A stretch of DNA of 64,000 nucleotides from Hydrogenophilales bacterium (GCA_016195805.1 JACPYT010000015.1:1-64000), one strand, 5' to 3'; shown: positions 35,246 to 57,776, numbered from the stretch's first letter. Program-made: numbers and translations. Notes: a model not told the origin generated them from the sequence alone.

Positions 35246-38065
35246 TCAACCGGTGTTGCGCATCCCGGAGGCGATGGCGTTGATCGAGCGCATCAGCGGC
35301 GCTAGCCAGGATTCCTGCTCGGCATCCCACACGCTCTCGGAACGGTAACGCTTCAGCATGCGGACCTGGATATGGTTGATCGGGTCCATGTAGGGACGAC
35401 GGCGCGAAAGCGACAAGGCCAGGGACTGGTTGTCTTCCAGCAGGGTCTCGATCTGCGCGATCTGTTTGACCCCGGCCACCGTGAGCGCGAACTCGTCCGC
35501 GATCGCGCGATAGATCGTCATGGTGTTGGCGTGGTCGCACAGGCGCGCGTATTCCTCGGCAATCTCCATGTCGGCCTTGACCAGCGACATCTGCACGTTG
35601 GACAGCAGGCCGCGGAAGAACGGCCACTCGCGGTGCATCGTCTGCAGGTGCGCCAGCCCATCCGGCTGCCTGTCGATGAAGTCCTTCAGCGCGCTGCCGA
35701 TGCCATACCAGGCGGGCAGCGTGTGGCGCGATTGCGCCCAGCCGAATACCCATGGGATGGCGCGGATCGAGCCCAGCGAGCGGTCGGCCTTCTTGCGATG
35801 GGACGGCCGGCTGCCGATGTTGAGCAGGCCGATCTCGGTGACCGGCGTGCTTTCATAGAAGTAGTCGATGAAGCCCGGCATGCCGATCAGCGCGCGGTAG
35901 GTCGTCTCGCCGGCCGCCGCGATGTCGCGCATCCAGTCGAGGTACTCCTGCGGGTAGCGCACTTCGCTGTGCGCCAGCGCCGTCGCGCTGGCCTTCAAGA
36001 GGCCGGTGACCCCCATGCCGATTTCGTAGTTGGCGGTCTCCGGATTGCCGTACTTGTAGTACAGCATCTCGCCCTGCTCGGTGAACTTGATCTCGCCGTT
36101 CACCGTACCGGGCGGCTGCGACAGGATCGCATCGTAGGTGGGGCCGCCGCCGCGCCCCACGGTGCCGCCGCGTCCATGGAACAGGCGGCATTCGACGCCG
36201 TACTGCTGGGTCAACGCGATGATGGAAAGCTGCGCCTGATAGAGGTTCCAGTTCGACGCCAGGATGCCGCCGTCCTTGCACGAATCCGAATAGCCGAGCA
36301 TGACTTCCTGGTGGTTTCCGTTGGCTGACACCAGCGCACGATACGCCTTGTTTGACAGCAGCTGGTCGAGGATGGCCTGGCTGCGCTGCAGGTCGTCCAC
36401 CGTTTCGAACAGCGGGGCGACCAGGATGCGGCAGAACCAGTCGCGCCCGCTGTGACCGCACAGGCCGACCAGCCGCGCCAGCAGCATGACCTCCATCACG
36501 TGCGAAGCGCTGTGCGTCATCGAGATCACATAGGTGCCGAACACTTCGTCGCCCACTTCGGCCTGCAGCTTGGCCATGCGCCGGAATACCGCAAGCGCCT
36601 CGCGCGCCTCGTCGTCGAGCGCGGCATCGTTCACCTCGATCGGGTCGATGTGGCCGATCCAGGCCGCCAGCCGCTGCAGGCGCTCGGCTTCGGCCGCGGC
36701 CATGTAGTCGAAATCGGGATCGATCTGCTGCAGCAGCGCGGCGACCGTGCGCGTGTGTACGGTCGATTCCTGGCGGATGTCGAGCTGCAGCAAGTGGAAG
36801 CCGAAGCTTTCAACCAGCCGAATTAGCGCCTGCAGATCCTGCATGGCGATGATGCGGTCGCCGTGGCTGATCAGCGAGTCGCGCACCAGGTACAGATCGT
36901 CGAGGAAGGCCGCGGCATTCTCGTACGCCAGGTTCGAGGTGAAGCTCGGCACGTCGGCCAGGCACTGATGGACGTAGGACAGGTTGGCATCCAGCCGTGC
37001 CAGCATCATCGCCGCCATGCGGCGGTATGGCTCGCGGCTGTAGATCTGCACCGCGGTGCCGCGGAACACCTGTTCGCCGAAGGCTTCTTCGTATTCCGCC
37101 AGACGCTCCAGGAAGGGGCCGGAAGGCGTGCACCAGTCGCTACTGTGGGTGAGCGTCTGCCGCAGATCGCGGACGCGCGCCCGGTATTCCAGCAGCGCTT
37201 CCTGCATCTGGGTACGGACGGTCCACTCGGTCACGTCGGCCGTCACGAAAGGATTGCCGTCGCGGTCGCCGCCGATCCACGAACCGAAGCGGATGAAGCT
37301 CGGCACGCTGACCGGGGCGGCGCCGTCGGCATTGACGCCGTAATGCTTGCGCAGCCCCTTTTCGAAGTAGTAATACGCTTTCGGCACCGCCTCGAACAGG
37401 CTTTCCCGCACGTAATACAAGCCGTTACGCACTTCGTCGCGCACTTCCAGCTTGGCGCTGCGCAGTTCGTCGGTGCGCCACATCACCTGGATTTCGGCAG
37501 CCAGCTGCGCTTCCAGCTCGCGCTGATCGTTCACCCCGAGGGTGGGGCTGTACAACTGATCGCAGATCAGGAATACCCGGCGCATGCCTTCCATCACCGC
37601 GCGGCGGCGCGCTTCTGTGGGATGCGCGGTGAACACCGGCGCGTAGTGCAGGCGGTTGACCATCTCCTGCAGGGTGCCGACCGACATGCCCTGCGCCTTG
37701 AGATCGGCCAAGGTACGGTCGAACGAGCCCTCCCACAACGCCAGGCCATGCGACAGCATGCGGCGGCGGTTACGGTGGGCAAAGCTCTCCTCCGCCACGT
37801 TGACCAGCTTGAAATAGCTGGAGAATCCGCGCACCACCAGTTCCACCTTGGCGGCGGGCATGGCGTCGATCATCGCCATCAATTCGGTGCGGCGCTGCTG
37901 GTCTTCCTGCTGCTGGAGCTCGGCAAAGCCGCGGCGCAGGGTTTCCACTGCATCGAACACGTCTTCGCCGGCGAACTGCAGCAGCACCTGGCCGAGCAGG
38001 GTGCCCAGCAGCTTGACCTGCGCACGCAGGTGGTCATCCGTCAGGAGGGTTTCGGGTGCATTCAT
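35246..38065 (-). CDS. ppc: Phosphoenolpyruvate carboxylase
   Basis: Carboxylates phosphoenolpyruvate to oxaloacetate, replenishing the TCA cycle; 939 residues. The catalytic His motif VFTAHPTEARRRAV, GGDRDGNPFVT, the glycine-rich FHGRGGTVGRGGGP loop and the C-terminal NTG ending are all present. Full length compared with the family. Together with ppsA and the pdh operon it places much of the pyruvate/PEP node in this window. Confidence 0.96.
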   Translation of the reverse strand: MNAPETLLTDDHLRAQVKLLGTLLGQVLLQFAGEDVFDAVETLRRGFAELQQQEDQQRRTELMAMIDAMPAAKVELVVRGFSSYFKLVNVAEESFAHRNRRRMLSHGLALWEGSFDRTLADLKAQGMSVGTLQEMVNRLHYAPVFTAHPTEARRRAVMEGMRRVFLICDQLYSPTLGVNDQRELEAQLAAEIQVMWRTDELRSAKLEVRDEVRNGLYYVRESLFEAVPKAYYYFEKGLRKHYGVNADGAAPVSVPSFIRFGSWIGGDRDGNPFVTADVTEWTVRTQMQEALLEYRARVRDLRQTLTHSSDWCTPSGPFLERLAEYEEAFGEQVFRGTAVQIYSREPYRRMAAMMLARLDANLSYVHQCLADVPSFTSNLAYENAAAFLDDLYLVRDSLISHGDRIIAMQDLQALIRLVESFGFHLLQLDIRQESTVHTRTVAALLQQIDPDFDYMAAAEAERLQRLAAWIGHIDPIEVNDAALDDEAREALAVFRRMAKLQAEVGDEVFGTYVISMTHSASHVMEVMLLARLVGLCGHSGRDWFCRILVAPLFETVDDLQRSQAILDQLLSNKAYRALVSANGNHQEVMLGYSDSCKDGGILASNWNLYQAQLSIIALTQQYGVECRLFHGRGGTVGRGGGPTYDAILSQPPGTVNGEIKFTEQGEMLYYKYGNPETANYEIGMGVTGLLKASATALAHSEVRYPQEYLDWMRDIAAAGETTYRALIGMPGFIDYFYESTPVTEIGLLNIGSRPSHRKKADRSLGSIRAIPWVFGWAQSRHTLPAWYGIGSALKDFIDRQPDGLAHLQTMHREWPFFRGLLSNVQMSLVKADMEIAEEYARLCDHANTMTIYRAIADEFALTVAGVKQIAQIETLLEDNQSLALSLSRRRPYMDPINHIQVRMLKRYRSESVWDAEQESWLAPLMRSINAIASGMRNTG

Positions 38066-38121
38066 GGGCGGAAAACGGTGTTATTGCGGCAAAGCCGGCT
38101 ATTTTCTCATATTGGCGCGCA

Positions 38122-42078
<3,957 letters not shown>

Positions 42079-42106
42079 GTGCGTCTTTGCAAACAGGGCA
42101 AAGACG

Positions 42107-42349
42107 CTATTTTAGCCGATTGGAGCGCCTCGCCGGGCGGGCCGGTTGGCGATCGCCGGCCTGCTTCTGCCAGATTTCGAGGCATTCGAGGCCACAGAAA
42201 TGATGGACATAATCCTGCGCGTCCGCGACGTTGACCGTATCGGCAGGGATTTCCTTCAAACAGACTTCGCAGCTGAAAACCGTGCAGGTATCTTCGTCGG
42301 TGCAATGTGCCACCAGCGCGCCCCCAGGGTTGCGATGACGGGTATCCAT
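42107..42349 (-). CDS. DUF3330-like small zinc-ribbon protein
   Basis: An 80-residue cytosolic protein. The core reads [27 protein letters not shown] followed by LECLEIW; the Cys-x2-Cys and Cys-x4-Cys spacing suggests a zinc site, in the style of DUF3330. AGGAAGG stands four bases before the ATG at 42349. It lies just downstream of an inverted repeat at 42363-42386 and upstream of purL. Function unknown. Confidence 0.7.
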   Translation of the reverse strand: MDTRHRNPGGALVAHCTDEDTCTVFSCEVCLKEIPADTVNVADAQDYVHHFCGLECLEIWQKQAGDRQPARPARRSNRLK

Positions 42350-42362
42350 AAGGCCTTCCTGC

Positions 42363-42386
42363 AAACTTCAGGATAATCTGAAGTTT
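42363..42386. promoter_or_regulatory. Inverted repeat upstream of the DUF3330 gene
   Basis: AAACTTCAG and CTGAAGTTT form a perfect 9-bp dyad around GATAAT, ending 13 bases before the start codon at 42349. It could be an operator or an mRNA hairpin next to the ribosome binding site. Confidence 0.5.
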
Positions 42387-42490
42387 AGGCGGCCCACGTA
42401 CGCTTGCAAGCACGACCCGCAGGCACCGGCCGGGATTCATGCCCTTCAGGGTATTAAGATGCACCCAGCCCATTCTGAGGTTTCTGCCGT

Positions 42491-43924
42491 ATGCCGATCG
42501 CCCCACTCTCCCTTACCTCGCCGCCGCTGTTCACCACCGCCGATATCCGGGAGATCGACCGGCACTGGGCGATCTCCCATCCCGACACCTCGTTGATGGA
42601 GAAAGCGGGTGCGGCCGCGGCCGAGCTGGCCGGCACATTGGCCAGCGAGTCGGGCGACCCGGTCCTGATCCTCGCCGGCCGGGGCAACAACGGCGGCGAT
42701 GCGCTGGTCGCCGCGCGGCACCTCTCGGCACAAGGATGCCGCGTCGCCGTGGTCAGCCGCGCCGATCCGGCCCGGCTGCCGCCCGATGCCGCACGCGCCT
42801 GGACCGCCTGGCGCGAAAGCGGGGGGACGATGCTGACGGACATCCCGCCTGCGCAGCGATTCAGTCTGGTCATCGACGGTCTGTTCGGGGTGGGGCTGGC
42901 GCGCGACGTCACCGGCGACGAAGCCCGCTGGATTGCGCAAGCCAATGCCATGGCCTGCCCCAGGCTGGCGCTCGACGTGCCCAGCGGCCTCGATAGCGAC
43001 AGCGGACGAATCCATGGCTGCGCCATGCGCGCCGATCACACGCTGACCTTTATCGGGCTCAAGCCCGGCCTCCTCACCGCCGACGGGCCGGATTATGCCG
43101 GCGAACTGCATCTCGACACGCTCGGCGTCGATCCGGCGGCGCTGCCCCGCACCCCGGGCAGCGCGCTGACGCAACTGGAGGGCCGCCATTGCCTGCCGGC
43201 ACGCGCCCGGAACAGCCACAAGGGCCTGTACGGCCACGTCGGCATCATCGGCGGCGACGCCGGCATGGTGGGCGCCAGCCTGATCGCCGGGCGCGCAGCG
43301 CTGCAATTCGGCGCAGGAAGCGTCACCCTGGGCGTGCTGGACACGCGCATCGCCGTCGATTTTGGCGAGCCGCGGCTGATGTTTGCTGTGCCGGAAAAAC
43401 TGGTGGAGATGAAACTGGATGGGCTGGCGATCGGCCCCGGACTGGGGCAGCGCCCGCCCGCGCGCGCACTGGTGGAAGCGGCGCTGGCGGCGGCCTGTCC
43501 GCTGTTGCTGGATGCCGATGCGCTGAACCTGCTGGCTGGCGATCCCGAACTGGCCAAACGGGCTGCCCGCCGCCCCCATCCCACCCTGCTCACCCCCCAC
43601 CCCGGCGAAGCTGCGCGCCTGCTCGGCATATCCCCTGCCGGCGTCCAGGCGAACCGGATCGAGGCCGCACAGCGGCTGAGCGCGCAGTATCACGCACACG
43701 TTGCCCTCAAGGGCGCGGGCACAGTCGTCGCCCACCCCGATGGCCGCTACGCCATCAACACTACGGGCGGCCCCTGGCTCGCGCAGGCCGGTTCGGGCGA
43801 CCGCCTCACCGGCATGGCGACCGCGCTGCTGGGCCAGGGGATGGCTGCAGGCGATGCGCTGGAAGCCGCCGTCTGGCTACACGGCAAAGAAGTACCGGGT
43901 CAGCAGATACGCGACTTGAGATAG
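42491..43924 (+). CDS. nnr: Bifunctional NAD(P)H-hydrate epimerase / ADP-dependent dehydratase
   Basis: Repairs hydrated NAD(P)H; 477 residues. The N-terminal YjeF_N domain (about 1-215) has [16 protein letters not shown] and [12 protein letters not shown]. The C-terminal ribokinase-like domain has [34 protein letters not shown] and GSGDRLTGM (usually GSGDVLTG or GSGDVLAG). The protein stops about 12 residues after AAVWLHG, some 25-30 residues earlier than family members usually do, and its last 25 bases overlap the convergent galU gene. Confidence 0.9.
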   Translation: MPIAPLSLTSPPLFTTADIREIDRHWAISHPDTSLMEKAGAAAAELAGTLASESGDPVLILAGRGNNGGDALVAARHLSAQGCRVAVVSRADPARLPPDAARAWTAWRESGGTMLTDIPPAQRFSLVIDGLFGVGLARDVTGDEARWIAQANAMACPRLALDVPSGLDSDSGRIHGCAMRADHTLTFIGLKPGLLTADGPDYAGELHLDTLGVDPAALPRTPGSALTQLEGRHCLPARARNSHKGLYGHVGIIGGDAGMVGASLIAGRAALQFGAGSVTLGVLDTRIAVDFGEPRLMFAVPEKLVEMKLDGLAIGPGLGQRPPARALVEAALAAACPLLLDADALNLLAGDPELAKRAARRPHPTLLTPHPGEAARLLGISPAGVQANRIEAAQRLSAQYHAHVALKGAGTVVAHPDGRYAINTTGGPWLAQAGSGDRLTGMATALLGQGMAAGDALEAAVWLHGKEVPGQQIRDLR

Positions 43925-44769
43925 GCGCCGAAGTCTTCGCTGACTTCGCTGTGCTTCAGCGCGTATTCGACCGTAGCCTGCAGATAGCCCAACTTGCTGC
44001 CGCAGTCGTAACGGATGCCATCGAAGGCGTAAGCCAGCACCTGTTGTTCCTTCAGCAGCGCTGCGATGGCATCGGTGAGCTGCAGTTCGCCGCCGGCGCC
44101 GGGCTCCAGCTGCTGGATATGATGGAAGATGCGCGGCGTGAGGATGTAGCGGCCGACCACGCCGAGGGTGGACGGGGCGTCCGCGGGCTTGGGTTTCTCG
44201 ACGATGGCGTTCACCCGCGACACGCGCTCGGCCATCGGGGTGGCATCGACGATGCCGTAGGACGCGGTTTCCTCGGGCGCGACCTGCTGCACGCCGAGCA
44301 CCGAGCACTGGTAATAGTCGTACTGGTCGACCATCTGCTTCATCACCGCCGGGCTGCCGTCGATGAGGTCGTCTGCGAGGATGACGGCGAACGGCTCGTT
44401 GCCCACCACCGGCTGCGCGCACAGCACCGCATGGCCCAAACCGAGCGCCTCGGCCTGGCGGATATAGATGAAGTTCACACCGGCCGGGCGGATCGACTGC
44501 ACCAGGTCCAGCACGCGGTTCTTGCCGCGCGCCGCCAGTTCGGTTTCCAGTTCGTAGGCCTTGTCGAAATGATCTTCGACGGTGCGCTTGGTGCGGCTGC
44601 TGATGAAGATGATGTCGGTGATGCCGGCATCCATCGCCTCCTCAACCGCGTACTGGATCAGCGGCTTGTCGACGATGGGCAGCATTTCCTTGGGACTGGC
44701 CTTGGTGGCCGGCAGAAAACGGGTGCCGAGGCCGGCAACCGGAAAAACCGCCTTCTTCACTTTTTGCAT
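43900..44769 (-). CDS. galU: UTP-glucose-1-phosphate uridylyltransferase
   Basis: Makes UDP-glucose for surface polysaccharides; 289 residues. The nucleotide motif [20 protein letters not shown] is at the N-terminus, followed by [19 protein letters not shown] (metal Asp) and EKPKP. A short C-terminal tail converges on nnr. It lies 24 bases after ligA, in the same direction, as the last gene of the pyrG-to-galU run. Confidence 0.95.
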   Translation of the reverse strand: MQKVKKAVFPVAGLGTRFLPATKASPKEMLPIVDKPLIQYAVEEAMDAGITDIIFISSRTKRTVEDHFDKAYELETELAARGKNRVLDLVQSIRPAGVNFIYIRQAEALGLGHAVLCAQPVVGNEPFAVILADDLIDGSPAVMKQMVDQYDYYQCSVLGVQQVAPEETASYGIVDATPMAERVSRVNAIVEKPKPADAPSTLGVVGRYILTPRIFHHIQQLEPGAGGELQLTDAIAALLKEQQVLAYAFDGIRYDCGSKLGYLQATVEYALKHSEVSEDFGAYLKSRIC

Positions 44770-44793
44770 GTCTCTTCCCTGCTTGTTATTGGT

Positions 44794-49730
<4,937 letters not shown>

Positions 49731-49731
49731 C

Positions 49732-52241
<2,510 letters not shown>

Positions 52242-52279
52242 CTACTCCATCGCCCGTGATGGCTCAATGACACGGTCAC

Positions 52280-54619
52280 TCAATGGCCCGCCAGCCGCCG
52301 CCACGTCGCCGCCACCGTGTCGGGATTGAGCGAAATCGAGCCGATTCCCTGTTCCACCAGCCAGTCGGCCAGATCGGGATGGTCGCTCGGCCCCTGGCCG
52401 CAGATGCCGACGTATTTTCCCTGCCGCCTGCACACGGCAATGGCTTCGGCCAGCAGCTTCTTCACGGCCGGGTTGCGCTCGTCGAAGCCTTCGGCCACCA
52501 GGCCGGAATCGCGGTCGATGCCAAGCGTCAACTGAGTGAGATCGTTGCTGCCGATGGAAAAACCGTCGACGTATTGCAGGAAATCCTCGGCCAGCAACAC
52601 GTTGGACGGAATCTCGCACATCATGATCAGCCGCAGGCCGTTCTCGCCGCGCGTGAGGCCGTTGGCCGCCAGCAGCCCGGCCACCGCCGCGCATTCCTCC
52701 ACCGTACGCACGAAGGGAATCATCACTTCGACATTGGCAAAGCCCAGCGTCTCGCGCACCTTTTTCAGGGCCCGGCATTCCAGCTCGAACGCCGGGCGGA
52801 ACATGGCCGACACGTAGCGCGCCGCGCCGCGCAGCCCCAGCATGGGATTTTCCTCCTTCGGCTCGTAGCGCTCGCCGCCGACGAGGTTGGCGTATTCGTT
52901 GGACTTGAAGTCGGACAGCCGCACGATCACCGGTTGCGGCCAGAACGCGGCGGCCAGCGTGGCGATACCCTCGGCCAGTTTGTCGACGTAGAACGACACC
53001 GGATCGGCATAGCCGGCCGCACGCCGGTCAATCTCGTCGCGCAGTTCCGGCGGCTGGCCGGCGTAGTCGAGCAGCGCCAGCGGGTGGGCGCCGATCATGC
53101 GTGCGATGATGAATTCCAGCCGCGCGAGGCCGATTCCGTGATTGGGAATCTGCGCGAATTCGAAGGCGCGCTCGGGATTGCCGACGTTCATCATCAGCTT
53201 GACCGGCGGTTCGGGCAGCGTTTCGCTCGCCAGCGTTTCCACCTCGAACGCCAGTTTCCCCGCATAGACCAGGCCGGTGTCGCCCTCGGCGCACGACACC
53301 GTCACCGCCTCGCCGTCCTTCAGTACCGTGGTCGCGTTGCCCGCGCCGACCACAGCGGGGATGCCCAGTTCGCGCGCGACGATCGCGGCGTGGCAGGTGC
53401 GCCCGCCGCGGTTGGTGACGATGGCCGCCGCGCGTTTCATCACCGGCTCCCAGTCGGGGTCGGTCATGTCGGTGACCAGGATGTCGCCCGGCTGTACGCG
53501 GCTCATTTCCGCCGGGCTGGCGATCACCCGCACCTCGCCGGCGCCGATCTTCTGGCCGATGGCACGACCGCTGATGCGCACCTCGCCCGTCGCCTTCAGC
53601 ACGTAGCGCTCGATGCCGCTGGCGCTGCGCGCCTTCACGGTTTCCGGCCGCGCCTGCACGATGAACAGTTCGCCGGTTTCGCCGTCCTTCGCCCATTCCA
53701 CATCCATCGGCCGGCCATAATGCCGCTCGATCTGCATGGCCTGACGGGCGAGCTCCAGCACCTCGGCGTCGTTCAAGGCGAACCGCCGCTGCAGCTCGGG
53801 TGGCGTGTCCTCGATCACGGTCGCGCCGTCGCGCCACACCATGCGGATGGCTTTTTCGCCGAGTTCGCGCCGCACCACCGCCGGGAAGCCCTGCGCCAGC
53901 ATCGGCTTGTGCACGTAGTACTCGTCCGGATTGACCGAGCCCTGCACCACCGTCTCGCCCAGACCGTAGGCCGCGGTGATGAACACCACGTCGCGGAAGC
54001 CGGATTCGGTGTCGAGCGTGAACAGCACGCCGGAGCAGGCGATGTCGGAACGCACCATGCGCTGGATGCCGGCGGACAGCGCCACGCCGGCGTGGGCAAA
54101 GCCATGGTGCACGCGGTAGGCAATGGCGCGGTCGTTGTAGAGCGAGGCGAACACCTTTCTCACATACGTGAGCAAGGCATCCGCACCGCGCACGTGCAGA
54201 TAGGTTTCCTGCTGGCCGGCGAACGAGGCGTCGGGCAGATCTTCGGCCGTGGCCGACGAGCGCACCGCCACCGACACCGTGTCGCCGAGCGCCGCATAGG
54301 CGCTGCGCAGGCCGGTTTCCAACGCAGGCGGCAGGCGGGCCGCCTCCACCCAGGCACGGATCTCGGCGCCGGCCTGCGCCAGTGCCGTCACGTCGGCGAC
54401 GTCGAGCGCCGCCAACCGTGCGTCGATGCGCGCGCGCAGATCGTTATGATCGAGGAAGTCCCAGAATGCCTGCGCCGTGGTGGCAAAGCCGCCCGGCACC
54501 TTGACGCCTGCGCCGGACAGATGGCGGATCATCTCGCCTAGCGAGGCATTCTTGCCGCCCACCCGAGGCACGTCCGCCATCGACAGGGCATCCAGCGGCA
54601 CAATATAGTTTGCAGACAT
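52280..54619 (-). CDS. ppsA: Phosphoenolpyruvate synthase
   Basis: Converts pyruvate, ATP and water to PEP, AMP and phosphate for gluconeogenesis; 779 residues. N-terminal ATP-grasp-like domain ([34 protein letters not shown] in part), central swivelling domain with the phosphoryl-carrying His in [14 protein letters not shown], and C-terminal PEP-binding barrel ending in [11 protein letters not shown]. It is divergent from ppsR with only 11 bases between the two start codons. Confidence 0.96.
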   Translation of the reverse strand: MSANYIVPLDALSMADVPRVGGKNASLGEMIRHLSGAGVKVPGGFATTAQAFWDFLDHNDLRARIDARLAALDVADVTALAQAGAEIRAWVEAARLPPALETGLRSAYAALGDTVSVAVRSSATAEDLPDASFAGQQETYLHVRGADALLTYVRKVFASLYNDRAIAYRVHHGFAHAGVALSAGIQRMVRSDIACSGVLFTLDTESGFRDVVFITAAYGLGETVVQGSVNPDEYYVHKPMLAQGFPAVVRRELGEKAIRMVWRDGATVIEDTPPELQRRFALNDAEVLELARQAMQIERHYGRPMDVEWAKDGETGELFIVQARPETVKARSASGIERYVLKATGEVRISGRAIGQKIGAGEVRVIASPAEMSRVQPGDILVTDMTDPDWEPVMKRAAAIVTNRGGRTCHAAIVARELGIPAVVGAGNATTVLKDGEAVTVSCAEGDTGLVYAGKLAFEVETLASETLPEPPVKLMMNVGNPERAFEFAQIPNHGIGLARLEFIIARMIGAHPLALLDYAGQPPELRDEIDRRAAGYADPVSFYVDKLAEGIATLAAAFWPQPVIVRLSDFKSNEYANLVGGERYEPKEENPMLGLRGAARYVSAMFRPAFELECRALKKVRETLGFANVEVMIPFVRTVEECAAVAGLLAANGLTRGENGLRLIMMCEIPSNVLLAEDFLQYVDGFSIGSNDLTQLTLGIDRDSGLVAEGFDERNPAVKKLLAEAIAVCRRQGKYVGICGQGPSDHPDLADWLVEQGIGSISLNPDTVAATWRRLAGH

Positions 54620-54630
54620 AGGTGAACTCC

Positions 54631-55407
54631 ATGAACGGTTACAGCGTATTTTGCGTGTCCGACCACACCGGGGTGACGGTCGAGTCCGTCGCCAAAAGCG
54701 TGCTGGCGCAGTTTCCTCATCTCGAGTTTAGCCTGATTACACTGCCCTTCGTCGACAGCGCGGAGAAAGTGCGGGAAGCCGCCGCACGCATCCTGGACAC
54801 ACCCCGACCGCTGGTGTTCTCCAGCCTGACCGACCCGCAACTGCGCGCCATTCTTGGCGAGGCGGGCATCCAGCCCTTCGACATCTTCGATCTGGTCGCG
54901 CCTGCAGTCGGCGCGGCGCTCGGCCAGACTGCCACCCCCAGCGGCGGCCGCACCCACGGCATGGCGCCCGACTATGAAGCCCGCATGGATGCCGTCAACT
55001 TTGCGCTCAATCTGGATGACGGCCTCAACCCCGAGCGGCTCGGCCAGGCCGACCTGATCCTGGTCGGCGTCTCGCGCGTCGGCAAAACCCCCACCGCACT
55101 TTATCTGGCCCTGCAGTATGGCCTGCGCGTGGCCAACTATCCGCTCACCCCGGACGACCTCGAACAGGACGACCTGCCCGCCTGCCTGCAGGCCCATCTG
55201 TCCCGGTTGCGCGGCCTCACGCTGGCGGCCGAGCGCCTGGCCGCCATCCGCCAGGCACGCTACCCGGACAGCCGCTACGCCAGCCTGGAACAGTGCCGCA
55301 TGGAGCTTGGCGCCGCCGAGACGTTCTTCAAGCGCCATGCGCTCCCCGTGGTCGACACCACCCGCATGTCAGTGGAAGAAATTGCCGCGCGCCTGCGGCA
55401 ATCCTGA
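54631..55407 (+). CDS. ppsR: PEP synthase regulatory protein (kinase/pyrophosphorylase)
   Basis: DUF299 bifunctional regulator that switches PEP synthase off and on by ADP-dependent phosphorylation and phosphate-dependent dephosphorylation; 258 residues. The N-terminus [16 protein letters not shown] and the P-loop [15 protein letters not shown] (about 150) are characteristic. The ATG at 54631 is chosen over a GTG three codons earlier because it has AGGTG at a good distance. The partner ppsA lies back to back with it. Confidence 0.95.
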   Translation: MNGYSVFCVSDHTGVTVESVAKSVLAQFPHLEFSLITLPFVDSAEKVREAAARILDTPRPLVFSSLTDPQLRAILGEAGIQPFDIFDLVAPAVGAALGQTATPSGGRTHGMAPDYEARMDAVNFALNLDDGLNPERLGQADLILVGVSRVGKTPTALYLALQYGLRVANYPLTPDDLEQDDLPACLQAHLSRLRGLTLAAERLAAIRQARYPDSRYASLEQCRMELGAAETFFKRHALPVVDTTRMSVEEIAARLRQS

Positions 55408-55751
55408 ATGCCCACCACCCGGTCTGACTGCCCTCCCTCAAGTTTTCCGCCATTTACCCGATTGAACAGGGGGCCAGAAGTCGGTTTACCACAATCCGGC
55501 TCCGCCCATTGTTCAATACCAGGAGAGGTTCCCCGATGTCTTGTCTCTGCCCATGCCCCCTCTTGCACACTGCAATGGCACCGGCCTGCCCGGCGTAATT
55601 GTCTGTGCTGTGGAAGGGAGGCTGGACCGGCCTGCCCGTCACCTCTACTGGACACATGCAACGGCATGATGCGCAGACGCTTTCAGCCTGAAAAACTCAG
55701 GCCATCCACGGACGCCGGGTGTTCCCGTTGCGTCCAGGGAAATATTGCAGC
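55408..55751. other. Intergenic region between ppsR and the GGDEF-EAL gene, with short repeats
   Basis: No gene is convincing here. Two features are seen: an 8-bp inverted repeat ATTGAACA (55461-55468) / TGTTCAAT (55510-55517), and a 13-base direct repeat ACCGGCCTGCCCG at 55580-55592 and 55626-55638. The rest looks like unconstrained DNA, probably including the promoter of the next gene. Confidence 0.5.
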
Positions 55752-57776
55752 GTGAGCGCCTTTGCCCTTGACCCGGACACCGCCTCGGCGTCGGCGGTGA
55801 GCCATTACGCCCCCCCGTCGACCTGGCGGCGCGCGCTGCTGGCAGGGTTTGTCGCCCAATTGCTGCTGATCCTGTTCGTCACCGCCATCGGCCTGCAGCA
55901 GCTTCGGATGACCGCCGACGACCTCAGCACGGTTGTCGATATCCACATGCGCAAGCTGAGTCTTACCAAGACCATGATGACCGCCGCACGCGAGCGCACG
56001 CTCAGCATGTTCAGGCTGTCGATGAGTCGCGATCCGTTCGAGCGCGACGAGCTGTTCATGGCGTTCAACCAGCAGGGTGCGGAATTTGCCGACGCCCGGA
56101 TGGCACTGTTGAAGCTGCCGCTGAGCGCGCGCGAGCGCGACCTCATCGCCCAGCAGGGGCGGCTGACCGGCATCGCCAAGCCGATGCAGAACCGGGTCGT
56201 CGAGGCGTTGCGCAACGACTTCAACCAGGAAGCCGAAGCACAGGTTCTCAGCAGCGCCATCCCGGCCCAGAACAATGTGCTGGCCGTGCTCTCGCAGCTC
56301 GATGCCGAAACCCAGCAACGCGCGCAGGAGGCCAGCCACAAGGCGCACCAGACGCAGGAAGTGGCGCGTTTCTGGATGTACCTCCTGTCGGGCATCGCCC
56401 TGCTGCTGGGCGCCCTCGTCGCTGCGGCGGTCATGTATTACACCAGCCGGGCCAGCCGCGAGCGTCAGCATCTCGTCACCCACGACGCCCTGACCGGCCT
56501 GCCCAACCGCATGCTGTTCCTTGATCGTCTGGGGCAGTCGCTGGTGCGCGCACAACGCCGCAATACACTGGTGGGCGTCCTGTTCATCGACCTGGACCGC
56601 TTCAAGCGCGTCAACGACACCCTGGGACACGCCCATGGCGACACGCTCATTTGCGAAGTCGCCCAGCGCCTGAGGTCGGCCACGCGCGCCGAGGACATCG
56701 TGGCCCGGCTGGGGGGCGACGAATTCGGCGTGGTCATCGATGTCGCCAGGATCGGTCATGTCCTGCAGGTCGTGGAAAAAATCCTCGGCGTCGTCAGCGA
56801 GCCTTACCGAATCGCCGAGCGCGAGCTTTTCACCAGCTGCAGCATCGGCGTCAGCGTCTATCCGAATGACGGCAACGACGGCAACAGCCTGCTGAAGAAC
56901 GCCGACGCGGCGACGTTCACCGCCAAGAACGGCGGCAGAAACCGCTTCCAGCTCTACGACGCGGCCATGAATGCCATGGCGGAAGAGCGGCTGCAACTGG
57001 AAACGGAACTGCACTACGCCCTGGAACGGGACGAATTCGTATTCCATTATCAGCCCAAGCTCAACCTGGGAACCGGGCGCATCCAGGGCGTCGAAGCGCT
57101 GATCCGCTGGAACCATCCGAACAAAGGCCTGCTCAGCCCGGCCGTGTTTCTGGAGCTGCTGGAAGAAAACGGCGGCATCGTCAGGGTCGGGCGCGCGCTC
57201 CTGGGATCGGCCTGCCGCCAGACGGCACGCTGGCATGCCGCCGGATTCACCGATCTGGATGTGGCCGTGAACGTTTCCAGCAAGGAATTCTGGCACGACA
57301 GCCTGGTCGCCGATGTCCATGACGCCCTGCAACAGTCCGGCTTGCCGCCGGGATACCTGCAGCTCGAACTGACCGAAGGCATTTTCATGCAGGACGTCGA
57401 CGCCGCCGTGTCCCGGATCCTGGCCTTGAAGGCGCTGGGCGTGGCCGTGGCGATCGACGACTTCGGCACCGGCTATTCGTCACTGGCCCACCTCAAGCGC
57501 TTTCCGCTCGACGTCCTCAAGATCGACCGTTACTTCGTCAAGGACATCCAGCACTCGCCGGTCAACGAAGCGCTCACCAGCTCGATTCTCGCCCTGTGCC
57601 AGGGACTGAATCTCGGCACCGTCGCCGAAGGCGTGGAGAACCGGGCGCAGCTCGACGTGCTGCGCAAACTCGGCTGCCAGATCGTGCAGGGCTATTTCAT
57701 CAGCCGGCCGGTGCCGGCAGACCAGATTGCCGCGCTGCTGGAGCGCAACTGGCTGCAGGAATTCGAACCGGCCTGA
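55752..57776 (+). CDS. Membrane GGDEF-EAL protein (cyclic di-GMP synthesis and breakdown)
   Basis: Sensor protein of 674 residues. Two membrane helices (about 26-51 and 208-232) enclose a helical periplasmic domain. The GGDEF domain (about 245-405) has RLGGDEFG with an RAED inhibitory site five residues before it. The EAL domain (about 425-665) has GVEALIRW, ELTEG, DDFGTGYSSL, KIDRYFV and AEGVE, so all main catalytic positions look intact. The start is a GTG at 55752 with AGGGA 11 bases upstream; a GTG at 55719 is an alternative. Either or both activities may operate. Confidence 0.88.
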   Translation: MSAFALDPDTASASAVSHYAPPSTWRRALLAGFVAQLLLILFVTAIGLQQLRMTADDLSTVVDIHMRKLSLTKTMMTAARERTLSMFRLSMSRDPFERDELFMAFNQQGAEFADARMALLKLPLSARERDLIAQQGRLTGIAKPMQNRVVEALRNDFNQEAEAQVLSSAIPAQNNVLAVLSQLDAETQQRAQEASHKAHQTQEVARFWMYLLSGIALLLGALVAAAVMYYTSRASRERQHLVTHDALTGLPNRMLFLDRLGQSLVRAQRRNTLVGVLFIDLDRFKRVNDTLGHAHGDTLICEVAQRLRSATRAEDIVARLGGDEFGVVIDVARIGHVLQVVEKILGVVSEPYRIAERELFTSCSIGVSVYPNDGNDGNSLLKNADAATFTAKNGGRNRFQLYDAAMNAMAEERLQLETELHYALERDEFVFHYQPKLNLGTGRIQGVEALIRWNHPNKGLLSPAVFLELLEENGGIVRVGRALLGSACRQTARWHAAGFTDLDVAVNVSSKEFWHDSLVADVHDALQQSGLPPGYLQLELTEGIFMQDVDAAVSRILALKALGVAVAIDDFGTGYSSLAHLKRFPLDVLKIDRYFVKDIQHSPVNEALTSSILALCQGLNLGTVAEGVENRAQLDVLRKLGCQIVQGYFISRPVPADQIAALLERNWLQEFEPA

